Origin: UBA5239 sp031548025
Lineage (GTDB): Bacteria > Verrucomicrobiota > Lentisphaeria > Victivallales > Victivallaceae
NCBI GenBank assembly: GCA_031548025.1
Contig: JAVBRM010000111.1
Coordinates: 25,106-89,105, forward strand
Direction of reading: 5' to 3'
Length of the DNA: 64,000 nt
Part shown: positions 41,199 to 50,503 of the stretch, piece by piece
Layout of the letters: each line of letters opens with the position of its first letter
Position numbering within the stretch: the stretch's first letter is position 1
The notes under the pieces: generated by a model
What the model was told of the DNA's origin: nothing
The model's database searches: none
What the model saw: only the letters and a program-made list of their open reading frames with translations
Made by a program: the position numbers and the translations under genes

Positions 41199-43865
41199 GT
41201 GAAAGAGTTCATGGAGTTGGCACAGGCGGCGCTGCAGCGGTTCGGCGTGAATGAAAATGACGGTTTGAATTCAGGGCAGGTGACGGCAAACCGTCAGCAG
41301 TACGGGGCCAATGCGTTTACCCGGAAAAAAGCGGATTCGCTGTTGAAAAGAATTTGGGATGCGACCTGCGAACCGATGTTGATCATGTTGATTCTGGCGG
41401 CGTTTATCGCATTGGGGGTCAATATCGCGCGGACTTTCTCCGGCGGCGAGGTCAATTTTCTGGAATGCGTGGGGATTTTCGCTGCGATTTTCCTGTCGGT
41501 GGTGATTACCGTGGTCATGGAAGGGCGGAGCGCCAAGGCGTTCGAGGCCCTGAGCCGGATCAATGAAGATACCAAGGTCAAAGTGATCCGCGACGGCGAA
41601 CTCCAATTGATTCCGCAGTGCGAGGTTGTCGTCGGCGATATTTTGAGCGTGGAAACCGGGGACAAACTGCCCGCCGACGGGAGGTTGATTTCCGGGGTGG
41701 AACTGCAGGCAAACGAATCGTCGCTGACCGGCGAGAGCCATCCGGTGAGCAAAGAAGCGGAGCTGGTTTATGAATGCGAAGATATTCCGCTGGCGGAACG
41801 CCGCAATATGCTGTATTCGGGCAGTTTCATTACCGGCGGACATGGGCGTCTGATCGTGACGGCGGTCGGCGACAGCACCGAATTCGGGCAGATTGCCGGT
41901 GAACTTTCCTCCACCGAAAAAGACGCCACGCCGCTACAGGAGAAAATGGGGCGGCTCGGCAGTCGGATTACCATCCTCGGGTCGATTGCGGCGGCGATTG
42001 TTTTCCTGATTCAGGTGATTACGTTTATCATCAACGGAACCGCTTCGCTGGATACGATTTCCGATGCGTTTATTACCAGTATCGTGCTGATTGTGGCGGC
42101 GGTGCCGGAGGGCTTGCCGACGATTGTGGCGGTGTCGCTGGCGATTACGATCATCAAAATGTCGAAACAGAATACGCTGGTCAAAAAGATGATCGCCTGC
42201 GAGACCATCGGCTGCATCAATGTGATTTGTTCCGATAAAACCGGGACCCTGACCGAAAACCGGATGACTGTGACCAATATTTATTCGGGCGGGGCCGTCC
42301 ATGCGCCGGAGTCGGAAAAAAGTATTTTTCTGAAAGAGAATTTCTGCGTCAATTCGACCGCCGAAGTTTATTTCAAGGAGAACGGAGTGGATAGCCTCAT
42401 CGGCAATCCGACGGAATGCGCGTTGCTGACTGCCGCGCACAAGGCTGGGTGCGATTATCAGGAAATACGGGAAAAAACGAAAGTTCTTTATGTATTTCCG
42501 TTTTCATCCGAAACCAAGAATATGACGACGATTCTGCAAGACGGCGAAACCGCGCGGGTTTACAGCAAGGGCAGTCCGGAAAAAATCCTGAGCATGTGCA
42601 AAATATCTCCGGAAGAACGCCAGGCGGCGGAGGCGGCGATTGTCGAGTTTCAGCGTCAGGCGGCCCGGGTGATCGGTTTCGCGCATCGCGATACGGCTTC
42701 GAGCAATGATTTCGCATGCCGCCGCGACGAAATCGAAAGCGGCATGATCTTCGACGGATTTGTCGCGATTTCCGATCCGTTGCGCTACGACGTGCCGGCG
42801 GCGGTGGAGCATTGCCGCGAGGCCGGAATCGATATCAAGATCCTGACCGGCGACAATATCGTGACCGCGACTGCGATTGCTGAAGAGTTGCATCTGCTGG
42901 ATGATGGTCATATCGCCGTCGAGGCCGGGACATTGGAAAAAATGTCCGACAAAGAATTTACCGAAACCCTGGCGAAAGTCCGGGTCATCGCCCGCAGTAC
43001 CCCGCTGGTCAAAATGCGGGTCGTCAATACTTTGAAATCGCTTGGCAACGTGGTAGCGGTGACCGGTGACGGCATCAACGACGCTCCGGCGATCAAAAAT
43101 GCCGACGTCGGCGTGGCCATGGGAATCACCGGTACGGAAGTGACCAAGGAAGCCAGCGATATCGTTCTGCTGGACGATTCGTTCAGCACGATCGTCAAGG
43201 CGGTGCAGTGGGGGCGCGGGATTTATGAAAACTTCCAGCGCTTTATCCAGTTTCAGCTGACGGTCAATCTGTCCTCCGTAGTGGTGGTGTTGGCGTCGAT
43301 TCTGCTGGGGTTCAAAACCCCGTTTACCGCGCTGCAGCTCTTGTGGGTAAATATCATCATGGACGGGCCGCCGGCGCTGACGCTCGGGCTGGAGCCGATT
43401 CGCGACGACCTGATGAAACGCCGCCCGGTTTCCAGAGCCTCGAGTATTGTCTCGAAAAAAATGCTGTGGAGTATCGCCATGAACGGGCTGTTTATCGCGG
43501 CGGTGTTCATGGCTCAGGAGCACTGGAATTTCCTGGGAGCGGCGCCGGAACAGAAAGGCACGGTGCTTTTCACACTGTTTGTGGTGTTCCAGCTTTTCAA
43601 TGCCTTCAACAGCCGTGAATTGTCGAATACCAGTATCTTTTTGAATCTGGCGAAAAATCGCTTGATGCTGTTGGTTTTTGCCATGACTTTTGCCTTGCAG
43701 TTCATCATTACGCAGTGGGGCGGCGCGTTTTTCAATACCCACCCGCTGTCACCGGCAATTTGGGGAAAGATCCTGGCAACCGGCTTCTCCGTGATCCTGT
43801 TTGCCGAATTCCTGAAACTGCTGAGTAAAATAGTCGGAGAATGTGAAGCTATACAGACGCGGTAA
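41199..43865 (+). CDS. P2-type cation-transporting ATPase (Ca2+/Mn2+ exporter type)
   Basis: 888 residues from a GTG with GGAGG 8 bp upstream. It pumps cations across the inner membrane using ATP. The phosphorylation site is D346 in CSDKTGTLT, the actuator motif TGES has E179, transmembrane helix 4 has P303-E-G-L-P307 and helix 6 has WVNIIMDGPPALTLG, the pattern of SERCA/PMCA-type pumps. The hinge motif TGDGINDAPAIKNADVG is complete. About ten membrane segments can be counted. The Mn2+ riboswitch upstream argues that the physiological cargo is Mn2+, exported when the metal is in excess (inference from regulation). Confidence 0.93.
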   Translation: MKEFMELAQAALQRFGVNENDGLNSGQVTANRQQYGANAFTRKKADSLLKRIWDATCEPMLIMLILAAFIALGVNIARTFSGGEVNFLECVGIFAAIFLSVVITVVMEGRSAKAFEALSRINEDTKVKVIRDGELQLIPQCEVVVGDILSVETGDKLPADGRLISGVELQANESSLTGESHPVSKEAELVYECEDIPLAERRNMLYSGSFITGGHGRLIVTAVGDSTEFGQIAGELSSTEKDATPLQEKMGRLGSRITILGSIAAAIVFLIQVITFIINGTASLDTISDAFITSIVLIVAAVPEGLPTIVAVSLAITIIKMSKQNTLVKKMIACETIGCINVICSDKTGTLTENRMTVTNIYSGGAVHAPESEKSIFLKENFCVNSTAEVYFKENGVDSLIGNPTECALLTAAHKAGCDYQEIREKTKVLYVFPFSSETKNMTTILQDGETARVYSKGSPEKILSMCKISPEERQAAEAAIVEFQRQAARVIGFAHRDTASSNDFACRRDEIESGMIFDGFVAISDPLRYDVPAAVEHCREAGIDIKILTGDNIVTATAIAEELHLLDDGHIAVEAGTLEKMSDKEFTETLAKVRVIARSTPLVKMRVVNTLKSLGNVVAVTGDGINDAPAIKNADVGVAMGITGTEVTKEASDIVLLDDSFSTIVKAVQWGRGIYENFQRFIQFQLTVNLSSVVVVLASILLGFKTPFTALQLLWVNIIMDGPPALTLGLEPIRDDLMKRRPVSRASSIVSKKMLWSIAMNGLFIAAVFMAQEHWNFLGAAPEQKGTVLFTLFVVFQLFNAFNSRELSNTSIFLNLAKNRLMLLVFAMTFALQFIITQWGGAFFNTHPLSPAIWGKILATGFSVILFAEFLKLLSKIVGECEAIQTR

Positions 43866-43893
43866 TGAACATTTCACCGCTGATTGGCTTCTT

Positions 43894-43933
43894 TGGAATT
43901 CTGTGGTTTTATTAGAATTGGGTTAGAATTCCA
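43894..43933. repeat. Inverted repeat after the ATPase gene
   Basis: TGGAATTCT (43894-43902) and AGAATTCCA (43925-43933), perfect 9-bp arms, 22-nt loop. A second TTAGAATT copy inside the loop makes a direct repeat with the right arm. There is no T-run, so it is more likely a protein site or chance structure than a terminator. Confidence 0.35.
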
Positions 43934-43967
43934 TTTGCGCTAAATAACCCGTATTGATTTTTTTCTG

Positions 43968-43997
43968 TCTTGCAGTTTAATAACCATAACTGCAAGA
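43968..43997. repeat. 10-10-10 inverted repeat ahead of the envelope cluster
   Basis: TCTTGCAGTT (43968-43977) and AACTGCAAGA (43988-43997) are perfect 10-bp arms with a 10-bp spacer, 32 bp before the start of the lipoprotein gene. It is a candidate operator or a leader hairpin for the cluster. Confidence 0.5.
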
Positions 43998-44029
43998 TGG
44001 TGTTAATGCATTACAGGGAGCAGAATTCA

Positions 44030-44461
44030 TTGAAACTTACGGTAATACTTATCGCATTATGTTCTTTAAACTTGACATCATGCAAACCGGGCGCGGAACC
44101 GCGAACCACTTACGCCAAAGTGTTTGTATTTTGGGATGGTCAGTTTATGGGAGCTTCCGGCTATGAATCCTATACACTGGGAACAAACTTCAGTTCCCTG
44201 GAAGAAAATTCTGGACTCTATTACAAGATAAAGAAAACAAGTACCAACAAACAAGGAGGAGTGTTGGCCCCGGATCCGGTAATTATAAATAATACTCCGC
44301 GAATGATGGAACAGTGCGGTACTTACGAGATTACCGTCAGTCAGAACGGAGATATCACAAAAATCGACAATTTTGTGTATAATGGTGAACGCAATATACC
44401 GGTAGCCCGGGGTATTGGCTGGAGCATGTATATAACCCGGGAAGATTGGAGGCATGAATGA
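44030..44461 (+). CDS. Small lipoprotein, unknown function
   Basis: 143 residues from a TTG start with GGGAG 9 bp upstream. This start gives an ideal lipoprotein signal peptide, MKLTVILIALCSLNLTSC, with lipid-attachment cysteine at residue 18; upstream ATG codons would add a charged tail before it. The mature part is beta-rich with no recognised domain (YAKVFVFWDGQFMGASGYES). Expected to be anchored in a membrane by its lipid. Its stop overlaps the next start (ATGA), so it is the first gene of the AT-rich envelope cluster. Confidence 0.6.
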   Translation: MKLTVILIALCSLNLTSCKPGAEPRTTYAKVFVFWDGQFMGASGYESYTLGTNFSSLEENSGLYYKIKKTSTNKQGGVLAPDPVIINNTPRMMEQCGTYEITVSQNGDITKIDNFVYNGERNIPVARGIGWSMYITREDWRHE

Positions 44462-45411
44462 GTAAATACTTGAAATTTTGCTTGCTCCTGCCAATTCTTG
44501 GAGCGGTATTTTATCTTCAGGCCCAGGATGGGCGTTCTTTGCTGTTGAATGCCATGGAGTCCAGCAGACAGGCTAATTTTGTCGCAACCATGAAAAACCC
44601 GTATCATCCGCAAAAGGACAAAGAAGAAATTTTGCCGTATGCGCCGGATTGGAAATTTTTTCGATACATGGAGAATGGCAAACTATTCCTGCGGTTGGAA
44701 GCCTCGCTCAATGGGAAAATAACCGAAACTTATGTAAAAAACGATAAAGGCATATATGGAGTGGCCGCAGATGGCTTTGCCGCCAGAATTATTGAAGTTC
44801 CCATGATCTGGTATCCCGAGTTGGTACATCTGGAAATTTCGCAGGAGGAAATGGCATTAAGTAGTTTTGAAGTCGGCAGAAGCCATTATAATAATATTCC
44901 ATGTCATAAAGTCATTATGAAAACTCCCAGATCGGATGAGTCATTGAGGAAGATAACCGGTGACAGTCCCGATCAATTCCAGGAGAATCGAAAACGCTAT
45001 TTTTCTAAAAGGGTTTTTGTGCGGGAGTTTCTGGTCGGAACGGATAATAATCTGATTTACAGCCGGAAACACTATAATGGGAATGGAGCGTTGATATTCA
45101 ACGTGGAACTGGGCGCTGTCGACCGCAACTTCGTGTTTTCCTCAAAATTATTTGAAAAACCATCCAACGTAAAAGGGGTATTTATTGAACGTATGTTCTT
45201 TGCAAGTAAAGCCTTGGAGAAAATGATCGAAGAACGGAAACCATCCACTATGTCCCGGATTGGTAATTGGTTTGGCGGGCAATGGAATAATCTTGTAATG
45301 AGGAATTTTTCGACTATTACTTCATGGCTTTCGATTATTTTAGCCAGTTTGAGTGTAGTCTGTATTATCCTCGTTGTCGTAATAAAAATACGGTCCGGAC
45401 GCAAAAACTGA
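44458..45411 (+). CDS. Exported protein with C-terminal membrane anchor
   Basis: 317 residues. Signal peptide about 1-22 (LLLPILGAVFYLQAQ), an extracytoplasmic domain, and one C-terminal transmembrane helix about 291-310 followed by RSGRKN. The exported part has regularly spaced beta strands (YVKNDKGIYGVAADGF, FVREFLVGTDNNLIYSRKHY) somewhat like the RseB/LolA lipoprotein-binding fold, but this is only an impression. A type I orientation with a short cytoplasmic tail is predicted. It overlaps the lipoprotein gene by 4 bp and precedes the ligase-like gene by 8 bp. Confidence 0.6.
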   Translation: MSKYLKFCLLLPILGAVFYLQAQDGRSLLLNAMESSRQANFVATMKNPYHPQKDKEEILPYAPDWKFFRYMENGKLFLRLEASLNGKITETYVKNDKGIYGVAADGFAARIIEVPMIWYPELVHLEISQEEMALSSFEVGRSHYNNIPCHKVIMKTPRSDESLRKITGDSPDQFQENRKRYFSKRVFVREFLVGTDNNLIYSRKHYNGNGALIFNVELGAVDRNFVFSSKLFEKPSNVKGVFIERMFFASKALEKMIEERKPSTMSRIGNWFGGQWNNLVMRNFSTITSWLSIILASLSVVCIILVVVIKIRSGRKN

Positions 45412-45419
45412 CAGCCGAA

Positions 45420-46934
45420 ATGATGTATCTGTATTCAGGTAATGAGCGGCTGCAGTTATGGTTTTTTTCTCCAAATATCTGCGCCGCTTTTTTGGTCATG
45501 GCAGTATTGTTGAGTATTGGACTGTTTCTGCTGGCCGTTTATCAGAAAGGTAGATTCTACAAGGCTATATCAGTCATTCTGGGAATCGCTGTTTTCATTC
45601 AGTTGCTGATGTTGGCGGTAACTTATTCTCGGGGTGGTTATATCGCGTGTTTGACCGGTCTGATTCTGGGATATATGATTGCCGGAAAACGTTGGTGTCT
45701 GTTTTTTGGAATTCTGTTTATCTTGATCCTATTGGCTATTGGTGATGGACCGGCCAGAATCAAATCGATCGGGAATATAAGTGACGGTTCCATTTATAAC
45801 CGGCTTCTTCTTTGGAAAGGCGGAGCTGGCATTATTGCCAAACACTGGGATACTGGAGTGGGGGCATTACCGACAGCGGGAAAATATTATACCACTTGGT
45901 ATCAACCATTGTGGCTTGATGAGGTATATTATTCCCTGATCAATGATTATTTGACCATTGCTGCCACTTATGGTGTTTTTGTCCTAATGTTGTTGCTGAT
46001 TGGATTTGGCGGCCTGTTTCAGCAAGGTTATAGAATCTGGCGTCAAAATCATAATTTGATGTTACTTTACAGCATGTGCGCGGTTTTGGGTTATATGATC
46101 TGTGCATTTTTCAGTACCTGCTACCGCTTTGGCAGTTTGATTTGGTTGCTTGAGGTGGCAGTTTTGATTATTTCGGGATTTATAATTTATGGAAATATAA
46201 AATACCAGCTGAAATGGAATTATTATGATTTTTGGGGCGTTCCTGTAGCGGCGATCACTGTTTGTCTGGTTATAATCGGATATGGAATGATAGTTAATGC
46301 GGAAATTCCATATACGGTCCATTACGACGCAATTGAGATGGGGGCTGGGGAGATTCCGATGGTGGAGCTGCAGCCGAAATCGAGCTCTAAAGGTACTATT
46401 CTCATTCTGACGTCAAGTATTCAGCAGGAAATTCGTCCCTGGCTGCGTACCGCCGCCGAACAAGGTTATATAGCAAAGGCAGTGGAAACTGATTATGGAT
46501 TAACCGGCTTGCAGAACAGTAAAAAAATCATGCCGAATATTATTCTGGATTCGCCTTCCTATTTACTGGGATATGATAGAGAAAAAGCATTATTGGTTGT
46601 GGCAGTGGCTGCCGATTTGCCGGATATAACCTGGGCGGGGATTATCGTAAGCGATATTCCAGCAGAATGGCCTTTCTGCGAGCTGTTTCCGCTCCGGAAA
46701 ATAGTCAAATTGAAAGTACCCGTGATAATGGTCCAAAGTAGTAATTTTGCGAAAGACGGCGAAATTCTATTAAAACTGTGTCAGGAAAATAATATTCCGG
46801 CATTTCTCGGTATCTGCGCAAATGAAGAACGCGCAGAGAGGATCTGGCGATTCTTACAGGCAAAGGAGAATGGAGAAATGATCAATTGGAACTCCACTAG
46901 AGAGACCGACATCTCCTTGCCCGTAAAACAGTGA
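45420..46934 (+). CDS. O-antigen-ligase-like membrane protein with C-terminal soluble domain
   Basis: 504 residues from the ATG 8 bp after the preceding stop; ribosome site weak. About eight membrane helices fill residues 15-300. The Wzy/WaaL-type motif YSRGGYIACLTGLILGYM and the NRLLLWKGGAGIIAKHWDTGVGA segment mark the O-antigen ligase/polymerase family, which joins glycans to lipid or protein carriers. The chain begins abruptly compared with full ligases, lacking several N-terminal helices. Residues about 310-504 are soluble with an alpha/beta-hydrolase-like alternation (GTILILTSSIQQ, LLVVAVAADLPD, KVPVIMVQSSNFAKDG). That combination is unusual. Confidence 0.65.
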   Translation: MMYLYSGNERLQLWFFSPNICAAFLVMAVLLSIGLFLLAVYQKGRFYKAISVILGIAVFIQLLMLAVTYSRGGYIACLTGLILGYMIAGKRWCLFFGILFILILLAIGDGPARIKSIGNISDGSIYNRLLLWKGGAGIIAKHWDTGVGALPTAGKYYTTWYQPLWLDEVYYSLINDYLTIAATYGVFVLMLLLIGFGGLFQQGYRIWRQNHNLMLLYSMCAVLGYMICAFFSTCYRFGSLIWLLEVAVLIISGFIIYGNIKYQLKWNYYDFWGVPVAAITVCLVIIGYGMIVNAEIPYTVHYDAIEMGAGEIPMVELQPKSSSKGTILILTSSIQQEIRPWLRTAAEQGYIAKAVETDYGLTGLQNSKKIMPNIILDSPSYLLGYDREKALLVVAVAADLPDITWAGIIVSDIPAEWPFCELFPLRKIVKLKVPVIMVQSSNFAKDGEILLKLCQENNIPAFLGICANEERAERIWRFLQAKENGEMINWNSTRETDISLPVKQ

Positions 46935-46987
46935 AGTTTTTTCATAATAAAGGAAATTTGAGAAAATAATGGAAAGGATATAGTATA

Positions 46988-48472
46988 GTGGAACTCAGGA
47001 AGAAACTGATATTGACAGGCATGGTTTTGGCGGCCATGCTTGCCGGCTGCGGGGGAATCTATTATTTTTACTTTGCGGTTGCCCCGCTGCCGAAATTATC
47101 TTGGTCTTCGACTGACGATCTGAAGATCAAAAAACATCCCCAATACATTGAAGGGGAATTTTTCTGGCGAATAAATAAGCCCTTAAATCAGAAAACGTTG
47201 GTGCGATATATGATTCCGCTTGACCCTCTTTCCGGAAAACCGGGAAAAAATGCCGGTAATATTGTTTTCTATGCCCCTTATAATGGTGATGCCCGGAGAA
47301 TTCGCGGCGGTCTGTTGGCTTGGCATCGCAGCTTTGCGGAACAAATGGGGTATACAATCTTTTCGCTGACAATCGAGGCCAATGTTCAGATTCTCGGAGA
47401 TGTTGAAAAATATTATATCTATAAGGAATCAGGTTGGTATGATCTGGTATTTAAAATCAAAGAACACCTGGAAGAAGAATATTCCCTGGAATCAAGGCGA
47501 TTATTGATTGTCGGTGAATCATCCGGCGGCAGTATGGCACAACAAATGGCTGTGGCGCTCCCTGAAAAAATCGCTGCGGCAGCATGGAATGGCGGCAGCC
47601 GCTATGTCTCTTTCGGTAAACATTCGTCGGTTGCTCTACTGGCGTTAAATACTTGGGGGTGTTATGGTATTCCCAGTACAAAAAAAATGGTTGAAGACGC
47701 CCGGAAATACGGGATCAATATTTTACAGGCCGAGTCTTATCCTGCAATGAAGAAATCTGGAGAATATGAACATCACGCAGCTAATGAATTTACCTATAAC
47801 TTGATTCGCCAGTATATCCGGGGAATCGTTGAACTGCAGAATAACAATCATGGAGTGAGTCAGGACGGTGGTTTTATTCCATCTAATGCCTGTGCGAATA
47901 TCTGGAATAAATTACCTCGGCAAGCCATTTCTTTGCTCAACCGGAAGTCAAATGAACTGATTATCTTTCCTCCCCCGGAAATACCCAAATCTGTAGTTCT
48001 GATGATCTGCAGCCCGGAAGATATCTTAATAATAAAAGATACTATGCTCAATCTGACCCAAAAACAAATGGTTGCCATGGCTGTATTAACTGAAAGTGAT
48101 GCACAAAGCGATGTGCGGAGAGTTGGAATGGCCCTGGCTGCTATTGGAGAGATGCCTGAATATGGAAACCTGCCGCTTATCGTGATTGGACGTAATTTCG
48201 AAGGCCAACTGGCAATATCGGCTATCTTGAAGTACCCGGATAAACGGATAAAGAAAATTATTGCTATAGAACCCGTTTTTTCCCTCTATCAGAATAATCC
48301 CTTCGACATGACTTTATTGGAAAGTCCTTCCGTTCCGGTTGAAATTTTTTATCATGAAGAAATTCATGGCCTTCCACTAAATGCAACCAATCTGACTGTA
48401 AGAAAAATACCTCCTGTAAAAACGAATAAAGACTGGTTCGATTTATTGAGGAAGATAATGGAAATTCACTGA
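46988..48472 (+). CDS. Lipoprotein alpha/beta hydrolase
   Basis: 494 residues from a GTG with AAAGGA upstream. Lipobox LAGC with C21 gives a membrane-anchored lipoprotein. Residues about 85-300 form an alpha/beta-hydrolase: oxyanion strand IVFYAPYNGD, nucleophile elbow VGESSGG with S178, and ESYP/EHH segments where acid and histidine may lie. The second half (about 330-494) repeats part of the fold: LPLIVIGRNFEGQLAISA resembles a nucleophile elbow in which serine is replaced (GRNFEG). An esterase or deacylase acting on envelope glycans would fit the neighbouring ligase-like gene; the substrate is unknown. Confidence 0.65.
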   Translation: MELRKKLILTGMVLAAMLAGCGGIYYFYFAVAPLPKLSWSSTDDLKIKKHPQYIEGEFFWRINKPLNQKTLVRYMIPLDPLSGKPGKNAGNIVFYAPYNGDARRIRGGLLAWHRSFAEQMGYTIFSLTIEANVQILGDVEKYYIYKESGWYDLVFKIKEHLEEEYSLESRRLLIVGESSGGSMAQQMAVALPEKIAAAAWNGGSRYVSFGKHSSVALLALNTWGCYGIPSTKKMVEDARKYGINILQAESYPAMKKSGEYEHHAANEFTYNLIRQYIRGIVELQNNNHGVSQDGGFIPSNACANIWNKLPRQAISLLNRKSNELIIFPPPEIPKSVVLMICSPEDILIIKDTMLNLTQKQMVAMAVLTESDAQSDVRRVGMALAAIGEMPEYGNLPLIVIGRNFEGQLAISAILKYPDKRIKKIIAIEPVFSLYQNNPFDMTLLESPSVPVEIFYHEEIHGLPLNATNLTVRKIPPVKTNKDWFDLLRKIMEIH

Positions 48473-48502
48473 GGCATCAAAGCCATTTCAGGAGAAAAAA
48501 CG

Positions 48503-48652
48503 ATGGCAGTGATGTCATCGCCGTCAGTTATGATTGACTCCATTGTATTGGCTGCCATCCATTCGAACTGGACGGTACATATGTTACTTCACTGTTTGTG
48601 GAATTCTTGTAAAAAAATAGCTGCGTGCGAGTCAGTTATTTCTCCGTGGTAA
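48503..48652 (+). CDS. Possible 49-residue ORF, doubtful
   Basis: An ATG with a well-placed CAGGAG site opens 49 codons, overlapping the convergent methyltransferase gene end by 17 bp. The product has a hydrophobic middle (MIDSIVLAAIHSNW, MLLHCLW) but no recognisable family. The ribosome site is the only support; it could be a remnant or chance. Confidence 0.2.
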   Translation: MAVMSSPSVMIDSIVLAAIHSNWTVHMLLHCLWNSCKKIAACESVISPW

Positions 48653-49439
48653 TGAACATTTCGCGGCTGGAGGTGAAGTTGTTGCCTGTCAGAAGGCCGG
48701 TCCGGATGGTGACATCCCGGAATCCGGCCTGATGTAGGATGGCCGTGATTTCCTCCGGCGAATAGTAATGTTCCCAGATGATAAAGTGTTTGGTTTTCCC
48801 GTTGGTAATCAGATTGTATTGATAAGCGAAAACATGTGCTTCAGGGTAATGAAATGTTTGTTTGAGCAATAAATATTCCTCCGCCGACCAGAAACCGCCG
48901 TTAGGCGCGTGTTCCCAGGTGCTGCTTTCTCGAAATTCGTCTGCCAGATTTGAGTCGAAAACGTCAAAAATAAGTTTGCCGCCAGGGGGTAATGAACGGA
49001 CACAGTTGGCCAGCAGAGTATCGCGGGCGGCGTCGGAATGAGTTCCCATGTCGCAGTAGATCATGACAATGGCGTCGTATTCGCCCGCCGGAAAATTTTT
49101 GATGTAATCCGCTTCGAGGTATGAAATTTCCGGATTCTGCTTGCGGGCATATTCAATGGAGGCGGCATTGAAATCGACCCCGGTTACGATATGGCCGGCG
49201 GCGGTCAGTTGTTCCGCGTATAAACCGGGACCGCAACCCAAATCGAGAATTCTTGATTGGGGTTTAAGGCTTTGATTGATGAATTCCACGGTCCGGCGGA
49301 TTGACTCGGGTTTGCGGCTGGCGGCGTCGCCATCGGGATTCAAATGAGCCGCCAGCATTTGATGCTGAATATAGGAATCTGTCCAGATCGAACTGTCCGA
49401 CTGTTGGAAAAGATCCGGTTTTTGACTGATGATTTTCAT
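48636..49439 (-). CDS. Class I SAM-dependent methyltransferase
   Basis: 267 residues, cytoplasmic. Rossmann-type methyltransferase with motif I DLGCGPG at 66-72, an acidic residue after strand 2 (VTGVDF near 86), motif post-II LEADYIKNFP and motif IV YDAIVMIYCDMGTH. It resembles the Methyltransf_25/11 group, whose substrates range from small metabolites to quinones. The target cannot be read. It is a single gene between the envelope cluster and the DUF1016 nuclease gene, with 29 bp to the latter. Confidence 0.85.
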   Translation of the reverse strand: MKIISQKPDLFQQSDSSIWTDSYIQHQMLAAHLNPDGDAASRKPESIRRTVEFINQSLKPQSRILDLGCGPGLYAEQLTAAGHIVTGVDFNAASIEYARKQNPEISYLEADYIKNFPAGEYDAIVMIYCDMGTHSDAARDTLLANCVRSLPPGGKLIFDVFDSNLADEFRESSTWEHAPNGGFWSAEEYLLLKQTFHYPEAHVFAYQYNLITNGKTKHFIIWEHYYSPEEITAILHQAGFRDVTIRTGLLTGNNFTSSREMFITTEK

Positions 49440-49468
49440 TTACATTCCAGTAGAGAGAGAAATTGGCT

Positions 49469-50503
49469 TCAGTTTTCTTCCAGTTCTTTTTCGATTTCTT
49501 CGATGGTAGGCAAAGCTGATTTTATGTCTTTGGGAATTAATTCTTCAAGTTTATATTCAGAAATACCGAGTGGATGCCTGATCGTATTCAAAGCATATTC
49601 TGCAATGACTTTATCCTTGTCTTTGCAAATCAGCAGGCCAATAGTATCGCCATCGGTTGGATGTTTCATCTGACGATTTATTGCTTCCACATAGAATCCG
49701 AGCTGTCCGAGGTGAGCTGGAGAGAATTTCGTATTCTTGAGTTCGATGACCATGTAAAATCGGTATTTTAAATTAAAAAACAAAAGATCCGGAAAAAACT
49801 CTTCTGAGCCGACCTGAATTCGAACCTGTCGGCCAACATAAGCAAACCCATTGCCCAGTTCTAACAGAAAACGGGTAATATTGGCAACCAAAGCATCCTC
49901 CAATTCCCGTTCGTCATAACCCTTTCGCATGGTAAGGAAATCAAAATCGTAAGGATCTTTCAGGATTTGCTGTGCTAAATCGCTCATAGGAGCGGGAAGT
50001 TGCGTCTTGAAATTCGTCAGGGATTTTCCGGAGGCTTCATACAATTTAGTATCCAATATATTCAATAGGACATTTCGACTCCAACCATTTTCAATAGTCT
50101 TCTGTACATAAAACATTGCTTCATTTGCCGATTTGCATTTTGACAGCAATTCAATATGATGCCGCCAGGGAACTTGAAAAACAGGACTTTCTAATTCGTC
50201 ACCAACTTGGTGACGAATTGTATCTTCCTCATTATAAAGAAGGTAAAAGCGTTTCATGTATTTCAGGTTTGATATTGAAAAGCCCTGCATATCGGGAAAT
50301 TCTTTTTTCAAGTCCTGACTTAACTGCTCAAAAAAACCGCTTCCCCATTGAGAGTCCATCTGACGTTCCGCAATATCTTTTCCCATCTCCCAATACATTT
50401 TCAATAATTCGGTATTGACTTTTACCGCGGCTTTTAGTTGGCTCTGGCGAATTCTTGATTTGAGCCCTTTAAACCATTGCTTATATTCATCAGGCATTAA
50501 CAT
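49469..50503 (-). CDS. DUF1016 / YhcG-type PDDEXK nuclease
   Basis: 344 residues from the ATG with GGAG 7 bp upstream; it overlaps the thioesterase gene end by 14 bp. The N-terminal DUF1016 helical domain (about 5-150; LLKMYWEMGKDIAERQ, WGSGFFEQLSQDLKKEFP, GFSISNLKYMKRFY) is followed by the PDDEXK domain: EEFFPDLLFFN then FYMVIELKN, the D...ExK nuclease core, and a closing GLLICKDKD. Members are often linked to mobile elements or type I restriction loci; no such partner genes are present. Coupling to a fatty-acid gene is odd and suggests recent insertion next to it. Confidence 0.9.
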   Translation of the reverse strand: MLMPDEYKQWFKGLKSRIRQSQLKAAVKVNTELLKMYWEMGKDIAERQMDSQWGSGFFEQLSQDLKKEFPDMQGFSISNLKYMKRFYLLYNEEDTIRHQVGDELESPVFQVPWRHHIELLSKCKSANEAMFYVQKTIENGWSRNVLLNILDTKLYEASGKSLTNFKTQLPAPMSDLAQQILKDPYDFDFLTMRKGYDERELEDALVANITRFLLELGNGFAYVGRQVRIQVGSEEFFPDLLFFNLKYRFYMVIELKNTKFSPAHLGQLGFYVEAINRQMKHPTDGDTIGLLICKDKDKVIAEYALNTIRHPLGISEYKLEELIPKDIKSALPTIEEIEKELEEN

